Part shown: in pieces, positions 43,194 through 54,397 of the stretch
How positions within the stretch are numbered: the stretch's first letter is position 1
How the letters are laid out: each line of letters opens with the position of its first letter
Assembly (NCBI RefSeq): GCF_009852415.1
Contig: NZ_WOXS01000002.1
Location: 6,426,001-6,490,000, forward strand
Reading direction: 5' to 3'
Length of the DNA stretch: 64,000 nucleotides
Source of the DNA: Streptomyces sp. Tu 3180
GTDB lineage: Bacteria > Actinomycetota > Actinomycetes > Streptomycetales > Streptomycetaceae
Position numbers and translations under genes: made by a program
The notes under the pieces: model-generated
Database searches by the model: none
What the model saw: the letters and a program-made list of their open reading frames with translations, nothing else
What the model was told of the DNA's origin: nothing

Positions 43194-44141
43194 ATGAGCC
43201 TGCGGCAGATGGAGTACTTCCTGACCGTCGTGGAGGAGGCGTCCTTCACCCGCGCGGCCGAGCTCCTGCACGTCACGCAGTCCGCGCTCTCCCACCAGAT
43301 CAAGGCCCTGGAGCGGTCGGTCGGCGGCGCGCTCCTGGAGCGCATGCCGCGCGGGGCGCGGCTCACCCCGATGGGCCGCGCGTTCCTGCCGCACGCCGCT
43401 CTCGCCGTCCGCAGCGCCGCCCAGGCCCGCCGCGCGGCCCGCGCCGCCGCCGGGGCCGAGGGCGGCGAACTGCACGTCGCCGCCGTGCACTCCGTCGCGG
43501 TCGGCGTCCTGCCGGACGTCTTCGCCCGGTGGCGGGCCGCCCACCCCGGTGTCCTGCTGCACCTGCGCGAGTACGCCACGACCGAGGCACTGGAGGACGA
43601 GGTCCAGCGCGGCACCGCCGACCTCGCCGTGGGCCCGGCGCCCGCGGACTGGCCCGGCACCGTCGTCGAGGTCGGCCGGGAGGAGATCGTGCTGGTGGTC
43701 CCCTCCGGCGACCGCTTCGCCGGGCGCAGGACGGTGACGCTGCCCGAACTCGCGGACCGCCCCTGGGTCCGCTGCGCCATGGAGCCCGTCGTCGACGGCG
43801 AGCGGTTCCTCGACCGGGCCTGCGGACACGCCGGCTTCCGCCCGCGCACCGCCGTGTTCACCGAGCACACCTCCACCGCCGTGCGGATGGCCGCGGCCGG
43901 CGTCGGCGTCTGCACGGCGCCCTCCCACATCGTGGCCGGCGCGGTCGGGGAGGACTGCGTGGTCCTCTCGCCCGACCCGCCCTGGGTCCGCACCCTGACC
44001 GTCTTCACCCGCGTGCCGCCCGCCGGAGCCGCCGCGGCCTTCGTCGAGCTGCTCGAGGAGGCCTGGCCGCTCCCGGGGGCACCCGCCGCGCCCGCCGGTT
44101 CGCACGAGGTCCGCCGGGCGCCCGCACCGGCGTGCGGCTGA
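43194..44141 (+). CDS. LysR-family transcriptional regulator
   Basis: A 315-residue regulator. The N-terminal winged HTH reads MEYFLTVVEEASFTRAAELL, HVTQSALSHQIKALERSVGG, LLERMPRGARLTPMGRAF. The C-terminal two-lobe effector domain starts GELHVAAVHSVAVGVLPDVF and includes VLVVPSGDRFAG. The C-terminal 25 residues are Pro/Ala-rich. It is divergent from the dihydrolipoamide dehydrogenase-like gene, the classical LysR layout, which suggests that gene as target. The effector is unknown. Confidence 0.92.
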   Translation: MSLRQMEYFLTVVEEASFTRAAELLHVTQSALSHQIKALERSVGGALLERMPRGARLTPMGRAFLPHAALAVRSAAQARRAARAAAGAEGGELHVAAVHSVAVGVLPDVFARWRAAHPGVLLHLREYATTEALEDEVQRGTADLAVGPAPADWPGTVVEVGREEIVLVVPSGDRFAGRRTVTLPELADRPWVRCAMEPVVDGERFLDRACGHAGFRPRTAVFTEHTSTAVRMAAAGVGVCTAPSHIVAGAVGEDCVVLSPDPPWVRTLTVFTRVPPAGAAAAFVELLEEAWPLPGAPAAPAGSHEVRRAPAPACG

Positions 44142-44170
44142 GACCGGCCGCGGCCCGCGTGCGCGGGCGG

Positions 44171-46558
44171 TCAGCCGTCCTGACCGCCGGCGTCGTCGAC
44201 CCGCTCCAGCAGCGCCACCGGCAGCCGCGCGAACAGCTCCGCCACGCGCACGTGCCCCGTGAACGCGCGCCCGCGGGTCAGCACGTCGGCCCACCGCCCG
44301 GGCGGCAGCGCCAGCCGCGTGTCCCGCCAGCCGCCCGCCTCCGCCAGCCGCAGCGACAGCCGGGTGACGGCGGTGAGCACCCGCCCGGAGCGGACGAACG
44401 CCACGCAGTGCGCCGCCGCGGGCCCCCCGGGGGCCAGCGGCTCGTACGACGCGGTCTCGCCGAAGACGTCCGGCCGCCGCGCCCGCAGCCGCAGCGCGGC
44501 CCGCGTCACCGCCTCCTTGCCGCCCCCGTCACCGGACGGCTCGGACGGCCCGGGCGGGAAATCCACCGTCCGCCGGTTGTCCGGATCCACCAGGGCCCGG
44601 TACTCGCCCTCCGTGCCCTGGTAGACGTCGGGCACGCCCGGCATCGTCAGATGGACCAGGGCCGTGCCCAGGACGTTCGCCCGGATGTGCGGCTCCAGCG
44701 AGGCGCGCAGCGCCGCCACCCTCTCGCCCGGCGCCCCGCACGGCCCCGCCGCCACGAACCGCGCCACGGCCTCCTCGTACGGCGGCTCCTGCTCGGTCCA
44801 GCTCGTGTACAGCCCCGCCTCGCGCACGTGCTTCAGCAGCGCCCCTCCCACCCGGTCCCCGTCGGCGGGCCCCAGCCCGAACACCGTCTGCCAGGCCGCC
44901 CACGCCAGCTGGGCGTCCGGCACGCCCTCGCCGGTGCGCGTCACCTCCGCCAGGACGTCCGCCCACCGCTGCGGGCACTCCGTGAGCACGTGCAGCGCCG
45001 CCCGCACGTCGGCGCTGCGCTTGGTGTCGTGCGTCGAGACGACCGTCCCGGTCGCCGGCCAGTCGCGCTGCACGCGCGCGCAGTGCGCGTGGAACCGCTC
45101 CGGGGACACCGCCGGGCTGCCGGGGTCCTGGCCCACCTCGTTCGCCGACAGCAGCGGGACGTAGCGGTAGAACGCCGTGTCCTCGACGGACTTGGCCCGC
45201 AGCGCCGACGCGGTCTGCGCGAAACGCGTACGGAACTCCACCTGCCCCGGCCCGTCGCCGTACCGCCCGAGCACCAGGTCCCGTACGACGTCCACCGCCC
45301 CGGCCTCCTCCGGGACGGCGAAGGCGAGCCGGGCCTCGGCCGCGGCCTCCTCGGTGACCACGGCGGAGGCGTCCACCGAGGCGTAGGGGCGGTACACCTC
45401 CAGCCGGACCAGCAGCTCCTGGAGCGCCGTCCGCAGCGCCCAGGGGGCGCGGTCGCGCAGCGCGGGCTCCGGGGAGGTCGCGCACAGCCGGCTCGCCACC
45501 CGGGTCAGCCGGTCGACCTCGGTGGCCAGCTCGTGCGTGATCACCTTGTACGCGGCCCGCCGCGCGGTGGCGTCCCAGTCGCCGCCCCGGTCCGTCTGCG
45601 GGGCGGCGAAGCGCCGGTACCGGCCGAGCAGCTCCCCGAGCCCCGCCGGGTCCGTGAACAGGCCGTCCACGTGCCGCAGGGCGTCGTAGCCGGTGGTGCC
45701 CGCCACCGGCCAGGAGGCGGGCAGCGGCTCGCCGTCGGAGAGGATCTTCTCCACCACCGTCCACCGTCCGCCGGTCGCCTCGTGCAGCCGCCGCAGGTAG
45801 CCGTCCGGGTCGGCGAGCCCGTCCGGGTGGTCGACGCGCAGTCCGTCGATCACGCCCGCGTGCAGCAGCTCCAGGATCTTGGCGTGCGTGGCCTCGAAGA
45901 CCTCCGGGTCCTCCACCCGCACCCCGATCAGCTCGGAGATGCTGAAGAACCGCCGGTAGTTGAGCTCGGTCCGGGCCAGGCGCCACCACACGGGGCGGTA
46001 CCACTGCGCGTCCAGCAGCTGCGGCAGCGGCAGCCGGGCCGTGCCCTCCCGCAGGGGGAACACGTGGTCGTGGTAGCGCAGCACGTCCCCGTCGGCCTCC
46101 AGCCGGTCGAGCTGCGTGCCGAGCGGCCCGCCGAGCACCGGCACCAGCAGCTGGCCGCCCTGCGCCTCCCAGTCGATGTCGAACCACCGCGCGTGGCGCG
46201 AGGAGGGCCCCTCGCGCAGCACCTCCCACAGGGCGCGGTTGTGGCGCGGGGACATCGCCATGTGGTTCGGGACGATGTCCGCGATCAGGCCGAGCCCGTG
46301 CTCCCGCGCGGTGCGCGCCAGGGCCCGCAGGCCCTCCTCGCCGCCCAGCTCCTCCCGCACGCGCCCGTGGTCCACCACGTCGTAGCCGTGGGTGGAGCCG
46401 GGCACGGCCTCCAGGACGGGGGACAGGTGCAGGTGGGACACGCCGAGCGAGGCCACGTACGGCACCGCCGCCGCGGCGGCGGCGAACGGGAAGCCGGGCT
46501 GCAGCTGCAGCCGGTACGTGGCCGTGGGCACCGCCGGGTCAGGTTGCTCGAAGGTCAT
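44171..46558 (-). CDS. treY: Malto-oligosyltrehalose synthase TreY
   Basis: A 795-residue GH13 enzyme that isomerises the reducing-end bond of maltodextrins to alpha,alpha-1,1, making the TreZ substrate. Motifs: PTATYRLQLQPGFPFAAAAA at the start, LGVSHLHLSPVLEAVPGSTH, LIADIVPNHMAMSP, nucleophile Asp in IDGLRVDHPDGLADPDGYL, acid Glu in WTVVEKIL, and STHDTKRSADVRAALHVLTE. It lies 90 bp downstream of glgX on the same strand, consistent with an operon. Together TreY, TreZ and GlgX turn glycogen-derived dextrins into trehalose. Confidence 0.95.
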   Translation of the reverse strand: MTFEQPDPAVPTATYRLQLQPGFPFAAAAAAVPYVASLGVSHLHLSPVLEAVPGSTHGYDVVDHGRVREELGGEEGLRALARTAREHGLGLIADIVPNHMAMSPRHNRALWEVLREGPSSRHARWFDIDWEAQGGQLLVPVLGGPLGTQLDRLEADGDVLRYHDHVFPLREGTARLPLPQLLDAQWYRPVWWRLARTELNYRRFFSISELIGVRVEDPEVFEATHAKILELLHAGVIDGLRVDHPDGLADPDGYLRRLHEATGGRWTVVEKILSDGEPLPASWPVAGTTGYDALRHVDGLFTDPAGLGELLGRYRRFAAPQTDRGGDWDATARRAAYKVITHELATEVDRLTRVASRLCATSPEPALRDRAPWALRTALQELLVRLEVYRPYASVDASAVVTEEAAAEARLAFAVPEEAGAVDVVRDLVLGRYGDGPGQVEFRTRFAQTASALRAKSVEDTAFYRYVPLLSANEVGQDPGSPAVSPERFHAHCARVQRDWPATGTVVSTHDTKRSADVRAALHVLTECPQRWADVLAEVTRTGEGVPDAQLAWAAWQTVFGLGPADGDRVGGALLKHVREAGLYTSWTEQEPPYEEAVARFVAAGPCGAPGERVAALRASLEPHIRANVLGTALVHLTMPGVPDVYQGTEGEYRALVDPDNRRTVDFPPGPSEPSGDGGGKEAVTRAALRLRARRPDVFGETASYEPLAPGGPAAAHCVAFVRSGRVLTAVTRLSLRLAEAGGWRDTRLALPPGRWADVLTRGRAFTGHVRVAELFARLPVALLERVDDAGGQDG

Positions 46559-46648
46559 GGGAACCTACGTACCCGCCCCGCCGCCTTTCGTGTCATCGCC
46601 CGCCCCACCGAGCCGCCCGTCGCCCGGACGGGTGGCTCCCGGGTGCGG

Positions 46649-48778
<2,130 letters not shown>

Positions 48779-49441
48779 GGATACGACTCTTTCAGGTGTG
48801 CGGCGCCGGTGGGGCGCCTTGGCTCCGAGTGTCCCCGAGTCTCCCCGAAAGGGCGGGGGAACCCCCTGTACCTCTGCCCCTCCGTCCGGTGCTCCGTGCA
48901 TCCGACGACCAGCGGTTTCGCGCCGACCGGAACAGCGGGGACGTCTCGTGCCCCCGAGGGGGGTGGGGTCGGAGGTGCGAAAGGGGGAGACGGGACAGGA
49001 GAGGGGGATGGGAGCAGAGGCGGAGAACGGGAGCAGGGGAGTGAGGGGGAGCAGGGGTGGAGGAGGGGAACGGGGGAGTGCGGGGGAGCAGGGGTGCGGG
49101 GATGCGGAAGACGCGCGCGGTGCGTCGTCGGCGGGGAGGGCCGTCGGGGGCGGGGAGACCGGGGTCCGGGAGGCCGGGCGGGCCCAAGAGGGCGGCCACG
49201 CGGGCCCGGAGGCGACGGAGATGGCCGATTCCCCTCTCCCGGTGGGGTGTTGCCCTCCGCCGGCCCGGTGCCACCGCTATGAATCCGCTCACTCCCCGGG
49301 AGCTCGGCGGGGGAACGGTCGTGCGGAAGAAGGAAGTTGGGAAACGACCCTGTCCATCGGGCTGCACCGCGCACCGCATGCGGAGTACTCTCCTTGATCG
49401 TCGGGACGGGAGTGCTCGGGGGAGCGGAAGGCGGTGCGCGG
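48779..49441. other. 663-bp intergenic region containing a long G/A-rich tract
   Basis: No gene is supported: open frames here are low-complexity Pro/Gly/Arg. It should contain the divergent promoters of glgX (minus) and the HEPN-type gene (plus). Its middle is a G-rich polypurine tract at about 48957-49110 (separate entry). Confidence 0.6.
48957..49110 (+). repeat. G-rich polypurine tract with imperfect 24-bp repeats
   Basis: About 150 bases are nearly all G and A on the plus strand with many runs of four to five G. A 24-base repeat ending GGGGGAGCAGGGGTG occurs at 49036-49059 and 49073-49096 with one mismatch (period 37). Such sequence can form G-quadruplex or triplex structures and is out of keeping with the mixed GC of nearby intergenic DNA. 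Confidence 0.75.
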
Positions 49442-50680
49442 GTGGGCTCGGGAGGGCTGGAGCTGCCCCCTGGTGACGAGGGTCACGAGGGGAGCTCCAC
49501 GGACGTCCCGCCCGGTGCGGTGTCCCTGGCACGGCCGATGGACGCGGGCTCGATCGGGCCGGAGCTGGACTGGGGCGCCGACGCCTGGCGCGAGGTGCGC
49601 ACCCGCGCCCAGCGGGCCGGCCGGGCCTACATCTGGCTGAATCTCGTGGAGCAGCGGCTGCGCGCGGTCGTGGCCGCCGTGCTGCGTCCCGTGTACGAGC
49701 CCGTGCACGGCGACGACTGGGTGGTCGCCGCCGCCGGACCCGCCGGGCAGGAGTGGGTGCAGCGCGCGGTCGCGGTGCGCGAGGTCAGCCGCCGCAAGGG
49801 CTATCTGCTCGACCCGGCCGACGACAACGTCCTGTCCTTCCTGACCCTGCCGCAGCTGCGCGAGCTGATGGTGCAGCACTGGCCCTGCTTCGCGCCCTAC
49901 TTCGACGACCGCCGGGACGTCGAGCTCGCCCTGGACGAGCTGGAGGTCACGCGGAACGTCGTCTCCCGCAACCGCGCGCTGTCCGAGGCGGTCCTGAGCC
50001 AGGCCGAGCGGGCCTCCGCGCGGCTGCTGGAGATGCTCGGCGCCGGCGGTGACGTCCCGTCCGCGCGCCGGCTGCCCGTGGACGCGGTCGAGGACCTGGT
50101 GGGCGACCGGTACGCCGACGTGGTCGCCGTGCACCCCGACCGGGTGCGGCTGCTGCGCCAGTTCCCGGCGGAGGACATCTTCGGCAGCGCCCGCCGCCTC
50201 GACGCCGTCGGCATCGGCCTCAACCTGCTGGTGCAGAACTTCTCCGGCCGCCGCCTGGTGCGGCTGGCCGAGTCGGGCAGCCGGGTGCGGCTGCTGTTCC
50301 TGAACCCGGCCTCGAGCGCGGTCAAGCGCCGCGAGCGCGAGCTCGGCATGAAACGCGGCGAGCTCGGCCGCGCCGTCGAGATGAACATCCTGCACATGCG
50401 CCGCGTCCGCGCCCGGCTGCGCGACCCCGGTGCCTTCGAGATCCAGGTCTACGACGAGACGCCCCGCTGCACGGCCTACCTCGTCGACGGGGACGGGGCG
50501 GACGGGATCGCCGTCGTGCAGAACTACCTGCGCCGCTCCCGGGGGATGGAGGCGCCGGTGCTGGTCCTGCGCAACGGGACCAAGGTGGTCAAACCGGGCG
50601 AGGTCGAGGAGGGGGGACTGTTCCCCACCTACCGCGAGGAGTTCGAGCAGATGTGGGCGGATTCGCGACCGGTGTCGTGA
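49442..50680 (+). CDS. SAV2148-type HEPN domain protein
   Basis: A 412-residue protein matching what I recall as the SAV2148 family of HEPN proteins. A disordered N-terminus (to about 40) is followed by a helical HEPN-like region, about 45-200, containing REVRTRAQRAGRAYIWLNLV and LRELMVQHWPCFAPYF. The latter contains Arg-x5-His, but in the VVSRNRALSEAV region the expected His is Ser, so RNase activity is uncertain. Residues about 215-375 look like a DUF5919/PLD-like domain (DIFGSARRLDAVGIGLNLLV, RVRLLFLNPASSAVKRRE). GTG 49442 follows GGAAGG by 12 nt. A DEDDh exonuclease gene follows 130 bp downstream. Confidence 0.8.
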   Translation: MGSGGLELPPGDEGHEGSSTDVPPGAVSLARPMDAGSIGPELDWGADAWREVRTRAQRAGRAYIWLNLVEQRLRAVVAAVLRPVYEPVHGDDWVVAAAGPAGQEWVQRAVAVREVSRRKGYLLDPADDNVLSFLTLPQLRELMVQHWPCFAPYFDDRRDVELALDELEVTRNVVSRNRALSEAVLSQAERASARLLEMLGAGGDVPSARRLPVDAVEDLVGDRYADVVAVHPDRVRLLRQFPAEDIFGSARRLDAVGIGLNLLVQNFSGRRLVRLAESGSRVRLLFLNPASSAVKRRERELGMKRGELGRAVEMNILHMRRVRARLRDPGAFEIQVYDETPRCTAYLVDGDGADGIAVVQNYLRRSRGMEAPVLVLRNGTKVVKPGEVEEGGLFPTYREEFEQMWADSRPVS

Positions 50681-50694
50681 ACGCTCCGCTCCGA

Positions 50695-50710
50695 TCCCCC
50701 TTGCGGGGGA
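50695..50710 (+). terminator. Small hairpin after the HEPN-type gene
   Basis: TCCCCC-TTGC-GGGGGA forms a 6-bp stem with a 4-nt loop, 14 bp after the HEPN gene stop and before the exonuclease gene. It is a plausible weak terminator or attenuator. Confidence 0.45.
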
Positions 50711-50810
50711 CTGTCCGGGCGGTAAGCGGAACGCGATCCTCTGATTGTCGGTGGGGCGTGCGAAGGTGGGAACCACTGGGGGAACGCACCACACAGAAGG
50801 GGGGCAGCCC

Positions 50811-51533
50811 ATGGGCTGGCACCGGGAGCTGCTGATCGGCTTCGACCTGGAGACGACGGGGACCGACCCGCACGAGGCGCGGATCGTCACGGGCTCCGTG
50901 ATCGAGGTCCGGGACGGGGAGCCGAGGGGACGCCGGGAGTGGCTGGCCGACCCGGGCGTGCCGATCCCCGCGGACGCGGTGGCGGTGCACGGCGTCAGCA
51001 ACGAGCGGGCGGCCGCCGAGGGAAGCCCCGCCGACCAGGTGGCCGACGCGATCGCCGGGGTCCTCACCGCCCACTGGAGGGCGGGCGTCCCGGTCGTCGC
51101 CTACAACGCCGCCTTCGACCTGACCCTGCTCTCCGCCGAGCTGCGCCGGTACGGACTGCCGTCCCTGCGCGAGCGCCTGGGCGGCGCCGACCCCGCCCCG
51201 GTCATCGACCCGTACACGATCGACCGCTCCGTCGACCGCTACCGCAGGGGCAAGCGCACCCTCGAAGCGGTCTGCGCGGAGTACGGCGTCGTCCTCGACG
51301 CCGCGCACGACGCCACCGCCGACGCCCTCGCCGCGGTCCGCCTGGCCTGCGCGATAGCCGGCCGCCACCCCCGGGTCGCGGCCCTCGACCCGGCGGAACT
51401 GCACCGGCGCCAGATCGAGTGGTACGCCGCGTGGGCGGCCGACTTCCAGGACTTCCTGCGCCGCAAGGGCGACGCCACCGCGCTGGTCGACGGCACCTGG
51501 CCGCTGCGGGAGCCGGCGGGCGAACCGGTCTGA
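50811..51533 (+). CDS. DEDDh 3'-5' exonuclease (DnaQ/epsilon-like)
   Basis: A 240-residue protein. Exo I is LIGFDLETTGTDPHEARIV (Asp and Glu), Exo II is VVAYNAAFDLTLLSAELRR (Asp), and Exo III has the His-Asp pair in DAAHDATADALAAVRLA. All metal-binding residues are present. Such stand-alone proteins act as proofreading or RNA/DNA 3'-end trimming exonucleases. ATG 50811 follows AGAAGGGGGG by about 8 nt; an upstream 22-codon extension is rejected. It is convergent with the phosphotransferase gene, 22 bp between stops. Confidence 0.92.
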   Translation: MGWHRELLIGFDLETTGTDPHEARIVTGSVIEVRDGEPRGRREWLADPGVPIPADAVAVHGVSNERAAAEGSPADQVADAIAGVLTAHWRAGVPVVAYNAAFDLTLLSAELRRYGLPSLRERLGGADPAPVIDPYTIDRSVDRYRRGKRTLEAVCAEYGVVLDAAHDATADALAAVRLACAIAGRHPRVAALDPAELHRRQIEWYAAWAADFQDFLRRKGDATALVDGTWPLREPAGEPV

Positions 51534-51555
51534 CCGTCCCCCGCCGAGGGCCGTC

Positions 51556-52419
51556 TCAGAACGGGTACCAGCGGACCGTCGTGTCCCCGTCCCGCAGGGA
51601 CGCCACCCGGCGCTCGAACTCGGCCAGTGCCCTGGGGTTGCTCGGCGCGTGCTGGGCGACCCAGGCGCAACTGGCGGTCTCCCGCGCGCCGCGCAGCACC
51701 GAGCAGCCCTCCCAGGCGCGCACGTCCCAGCCGTAGGTCTCGGTGAAGGACGCGTACGCCTCCTGCGGCAGTCCGTAGCGGTCGTGGGAGAGGGCCATGA
51801 CGACCAGGTCGTGCTCGCGCAGATCGGCCGAGAAGGTCTCCAGGTCCACCAGGACCGGACCGTCCGCTCCGACGTGCACGTTGCGGGGCAGGGCGTCCCC
51901 GTGGATCGGGCCCGGCGGCAGACGGGGCGTCAGCGCCGCGGCGGCCGAGGCGAAACCGTCGCGCCGCTCGCGCAGGTACGCCGCGTCCGCGGGGTCGATC
52001 ACGTCACCCGCGAGCCGCAGCCAGCGTTCCACCCCGCCCAGCAGGTCACGGGGCGGAAGCGCGAAGGGGGGAGCGGGCAGGGCGTGGACGAGCCGCAGCA
52101 GTTCGGCCAGATCCCGCGGTTCGGCGGGCCGCACCGGCTCGGGCAGCCGGTGCCACACGGTCACCGGGTGCCCCTCGACCAGCAGGGCCTCCGGCTCGGC
52201 CGGCCGCACCGCCGGCACGCCCTCCCCGGCGAGCCACAGCGCGATGTCCAGCTCCCGGCGGGCCCGCTCCAGGAGTTCGGCGTCGCGGCCCACCCTGACG
52301 ACCAGGTCACCGGCGGCGAACACCGCGTTCTCGCCCAGGGCGAGCAGCCGCGTGTCCCGTGCCGCACCGGGCAGCACGCCCGCAGCGGCCAGTACGTCCC
52401 GCGCCCGCGCCTCGTCCAT
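51556..52419 (-). CDS. APH-family phosphotransferase (intact catalytic site)
   Basis: A 287-residue kinase-like enzyme. The nucleotide strand is LVVRVGRDAELLERARRELD; the catalytic loop is PIHGDALPRNVHVGAD with HGD and Asn in place; the metal Asp is in VLVDLETFSADLREHDLVV. It should phosphorylate a small hydroxylated compound; the substrate is unknown, and antibiotic resistance cannot be inferred. ATG 52419 has GGAGG about 7 nt upstream. It contrasts with the degenerate relative at 36214-37173. It is divergent from the sugar ABC operon. Confidence 0.88.
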   Translation of the reverse strand: MDEARARDVLAAAGVLPGAARDTRLLALGENAVFAAGDLVVRVGRDAELLERARRELDIALWLAGEGVPAVRPAEPEALLVEGHPVTVWHRLPEPVRPAEPRDLAELLRLVHALPAPPFALPPRDLLGGVERWLRLAGDVIDPADAAYLRERRDGFASAAAALTPRLPPGPIHGDALPRNVHVGADGPVLVDLETFSADLREHDLVVMALSHDRYGLPQEAYASFTETYGWDVRAWEGCSVLRGARETASCAWVAQHAPSNPRALAEFERRVASLRDGDTTVRWYPF

Positions 52420-52628
52420 CCGTCCGCCTCCGTGTCCGTCCTCGTCGCACCGCTCGTGCCCGTGCGGCCGGCCCGCGGTCCGTGCGCGTGCGCACCACCG
52501 GGATCCGGCCATTCGTCGGCCAGTGTCGCATTCGCACAGCTCCGGCGGTGTGCGCGGTGCCTTGACGAGGCAGATCGCCTTCACGAGCATGGCCTGGCCC
52601 ACCCGAGCCGCGCAAAGGGGCTGATCAG

Positions 52629-53567
52629 GTGACATCGGTGACCGAGGTGAGAAGACCGCCGGGCAGGGTGCCCGATCCGGGGCGCGGGCCGCGGCGTGCC
52701 CTCGACCACGGCCCCTGGTTCCTGGTGCTGCCCGCGCTGATCCCGATCCTCGTCCTCAGCGTGGGGCCGCTGCTCCACGGCATCCTGCTGGCCTTCACCG
52801 ACGCCCAGTCGGGCCGCACCGGGCCCACCCGGTGGATCGGCACCCTCAACTTCCGGGACCTGCTGCACGACACGCTGTTCTGGGAGTCGTTCCGCATCGG
52901 CCTGGTGTGGGCGGTCGGGGTGACGGTGCCGCAGTTCCTGCTCGCGCTCGGTCTCGCCCTGCTGCTCGCCCAGGACCTGAAGCTGCGCTGGCTGGCCCGC
53001 GCCCTGGCGATCGTCCCCTGGGCGATGCCCGAGGTCGTCGTCGGCATCATGTGGCGGCTGGTCTACAACCCGGACGCCGGCGTCCTCAACGAGACCCTGC
53101 GCGACATCGGCCTCGGCGGCGACCGGGACTGGCTCAGCGGTCTGGCGACCGCCCTGCCCGCCGTGATCGTCGTGGGGGTGTGGGCGGGCATGCCGCAGAC
53201 GACGGTCGCGCTGCTCGCCGGACTGCAGAACACCCCGCGCGAGCTGCACGAGGCGGCGGCGGTGGACGGCGCCGGCGCCTGGCGCCGCTTCCGCACGGTG
53301 ACCTGGCCCGCGATCCGCCCCGTCGCCCTCGCCGTCACGGCGCTCAACCTGATCTGGAACTTCAACTCCTTCGCCCTGGTGTACGTGCTGACCAGCGGCG
53401 GGCCCGGCGGACGCACCCGGCTGCCCATGCTCTTCGCCTACGAAGAGGCCTTCCGCTACGGGCAGTTCGGTTACGCGGCGGCGATGGGCTGTGTCATGGT
53501 CGCCGCGGTCTCGGTCCTGCTGGCCGTCTTCCTCGTGGGCCGGCTGCGGGGAGGTGACGGGACATGA
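52629..53567 (+). CDS. Sugar ABC transporter permease (MalF/UgpA type)
   Basis: A 312-residue membrane subunit with six predicted helices. It has the coupling loop ELHEAAAVDGAGAWRRFRTV followed by TWPAIRPVALAVTALNLIWN. It starts at GTG 52629 without a strong ribosome-binding site. It overlaps the next permease by 4 nt (ATGA). The operon has two permeases and a binding protein but no ATPase; Streptomyces CUT1 systems usually share the MsiK ATPase encoded elsewhere. A weak TTGACG -35-like motif lies at 52562-52567. Confidence 0.92.
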   Translation: MTSVTEVRRPPGRVPDPGRGPRRALDHGPWFLVLPALIPILVLSVGPLLHGILLAFTDAQSGRTGPTRWIGTLNFRDLLHDTLFWESFRIGLVWAVGVTVPQFLLALGLALLLAQDLKLRWLARALAIVPWAMPEVVVGIMWRLVYNPDAGVLNETLRDIGLGGDRDWLSGLATALPAVIVVGVWAGMPQTTVALLAGLQNTPRELHEAAAVDGAGAWRRFRTVTWPAIRPVALAVTALNLIWNFNSFALVYVLTSGGPGGRTRLPMLFAYEEAFRYGQFGYAAAMGCVMVAAVSVLLAVFLVGRLRGGDGT

Positions 53568-54397
53568 GGACGAGCAAGGGTGCCCGCGCCGGACAGTACG
53601 CCGCGCTGCTCGCGTACCTCGTCTTCCTGGCCTTCCCGTTCCTCTGGCTGGTCTCCACCGCGTTCAAGCCCCCGCGGGAGCTGGCCGGCCTGCGCCCCAC
53701 CTGGATCCCGGAGGACCCCACCCTCGCCAACTTCCGTCAGGCCTTCGACGAACAGCCGTTGTTGCAGGCCGCCCTCAACTCCCTGCTCGCCGCGCTCTGC
53801 GCGGCGCTCGTCGCCGTCGTCGTCGCCACCCCGGCGGCGTACGCCATGGCCCGCCACCGCACCGCGCTCGCCCGGGCCGCGAGCGGCTGGGTGGTGGTCA
53901 GCCAGGCGTTCCCGTTCGTGCTGCTGATCATCCCGCTGTTCCTCGTGCTGAAGAACCTGCGGCTGATCGACTCCGTGCCCGGCCTGGTGATGGTCTACGT
54001 GGTCTGGGCGCTGCCCTTCGCCCTGTGGATGCTCACCGGATACGTCCGCGCCGTGCCGGCCGAGCTGGAGGAGGCGGCGGCGGTCGACGGGGCCGGGCGG
54101 CTGCGCATCCTGGTGTCGGTGACGGCGCCGCTCCTCGCGCCGGGCATCGTGGCCACGGCGCTCTTCGCGTTCATCACCGCGTGGAACGAGTTCTTCTTCG
54201 CCCTCGTCCTGCTGAAGACGCCGGAGAAACAGACGCTGCCGGTCGTCCTCACCCACTTCATCGGTGCCGAGGGGGTCGCCGACCTCGGCCCGCTGGCGGC
54301 CGCCGCGTTCCTCGCGACGCTGCCCTCCCTGGCCGTCTTCGCGATCATCCAGCGGCGGATCACGGGCGGCATGCTCGCCGGGGCGGTGAAGAGCTGA
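53564..54397 (+). CDS. Sugar ABC transporter permease (MalG/UgpE type)
   Basis: A 277-residue membrane subunit. YLVFLAFPFLWLVSTAFKPP at the N-terminus, the coupling loop ELEEAAAVDGAGRLRILVSV, and AFITAWNEFFFALVLLKTPE are characteristic of MalG-type permeases. It overlaps the MalF-type gene upstream by 4 nt and shares one base with the binding-protein start downstream, so all three are translationally coupled. Confidence 0.93.
   Translation: MRTSKGARAGQYAALLAYLVFLAFPFLWLVSTAFKPPRELAGLRPTWIPEDPTLANFRQAFDEQPLLQAALNSLLAALCAALVAVVVATPAAYAMARHRTALARAASGWVVVSQAFPFVLLIIPLFLVLKNLRLIDSVPGLVMVYVVWALPFALWMLTGYVRAVPAELEEAAAVDGAGRLRILVSVTAPLLAPGIVATALFAFITAWNEFFFALVLLKTPEKQTLPVVLTHFIGAEGVADLGPLAAAAFLATLPSLAVFAIIQRRITGGMLAGAVKS

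Noticed and set aside
48792..49374. Proline/serine-rich minus-strand open frames across the polypurine tract
   Set aside because: They are direct translations of the pyrimidine complement of the repeat; no domain or start signal.
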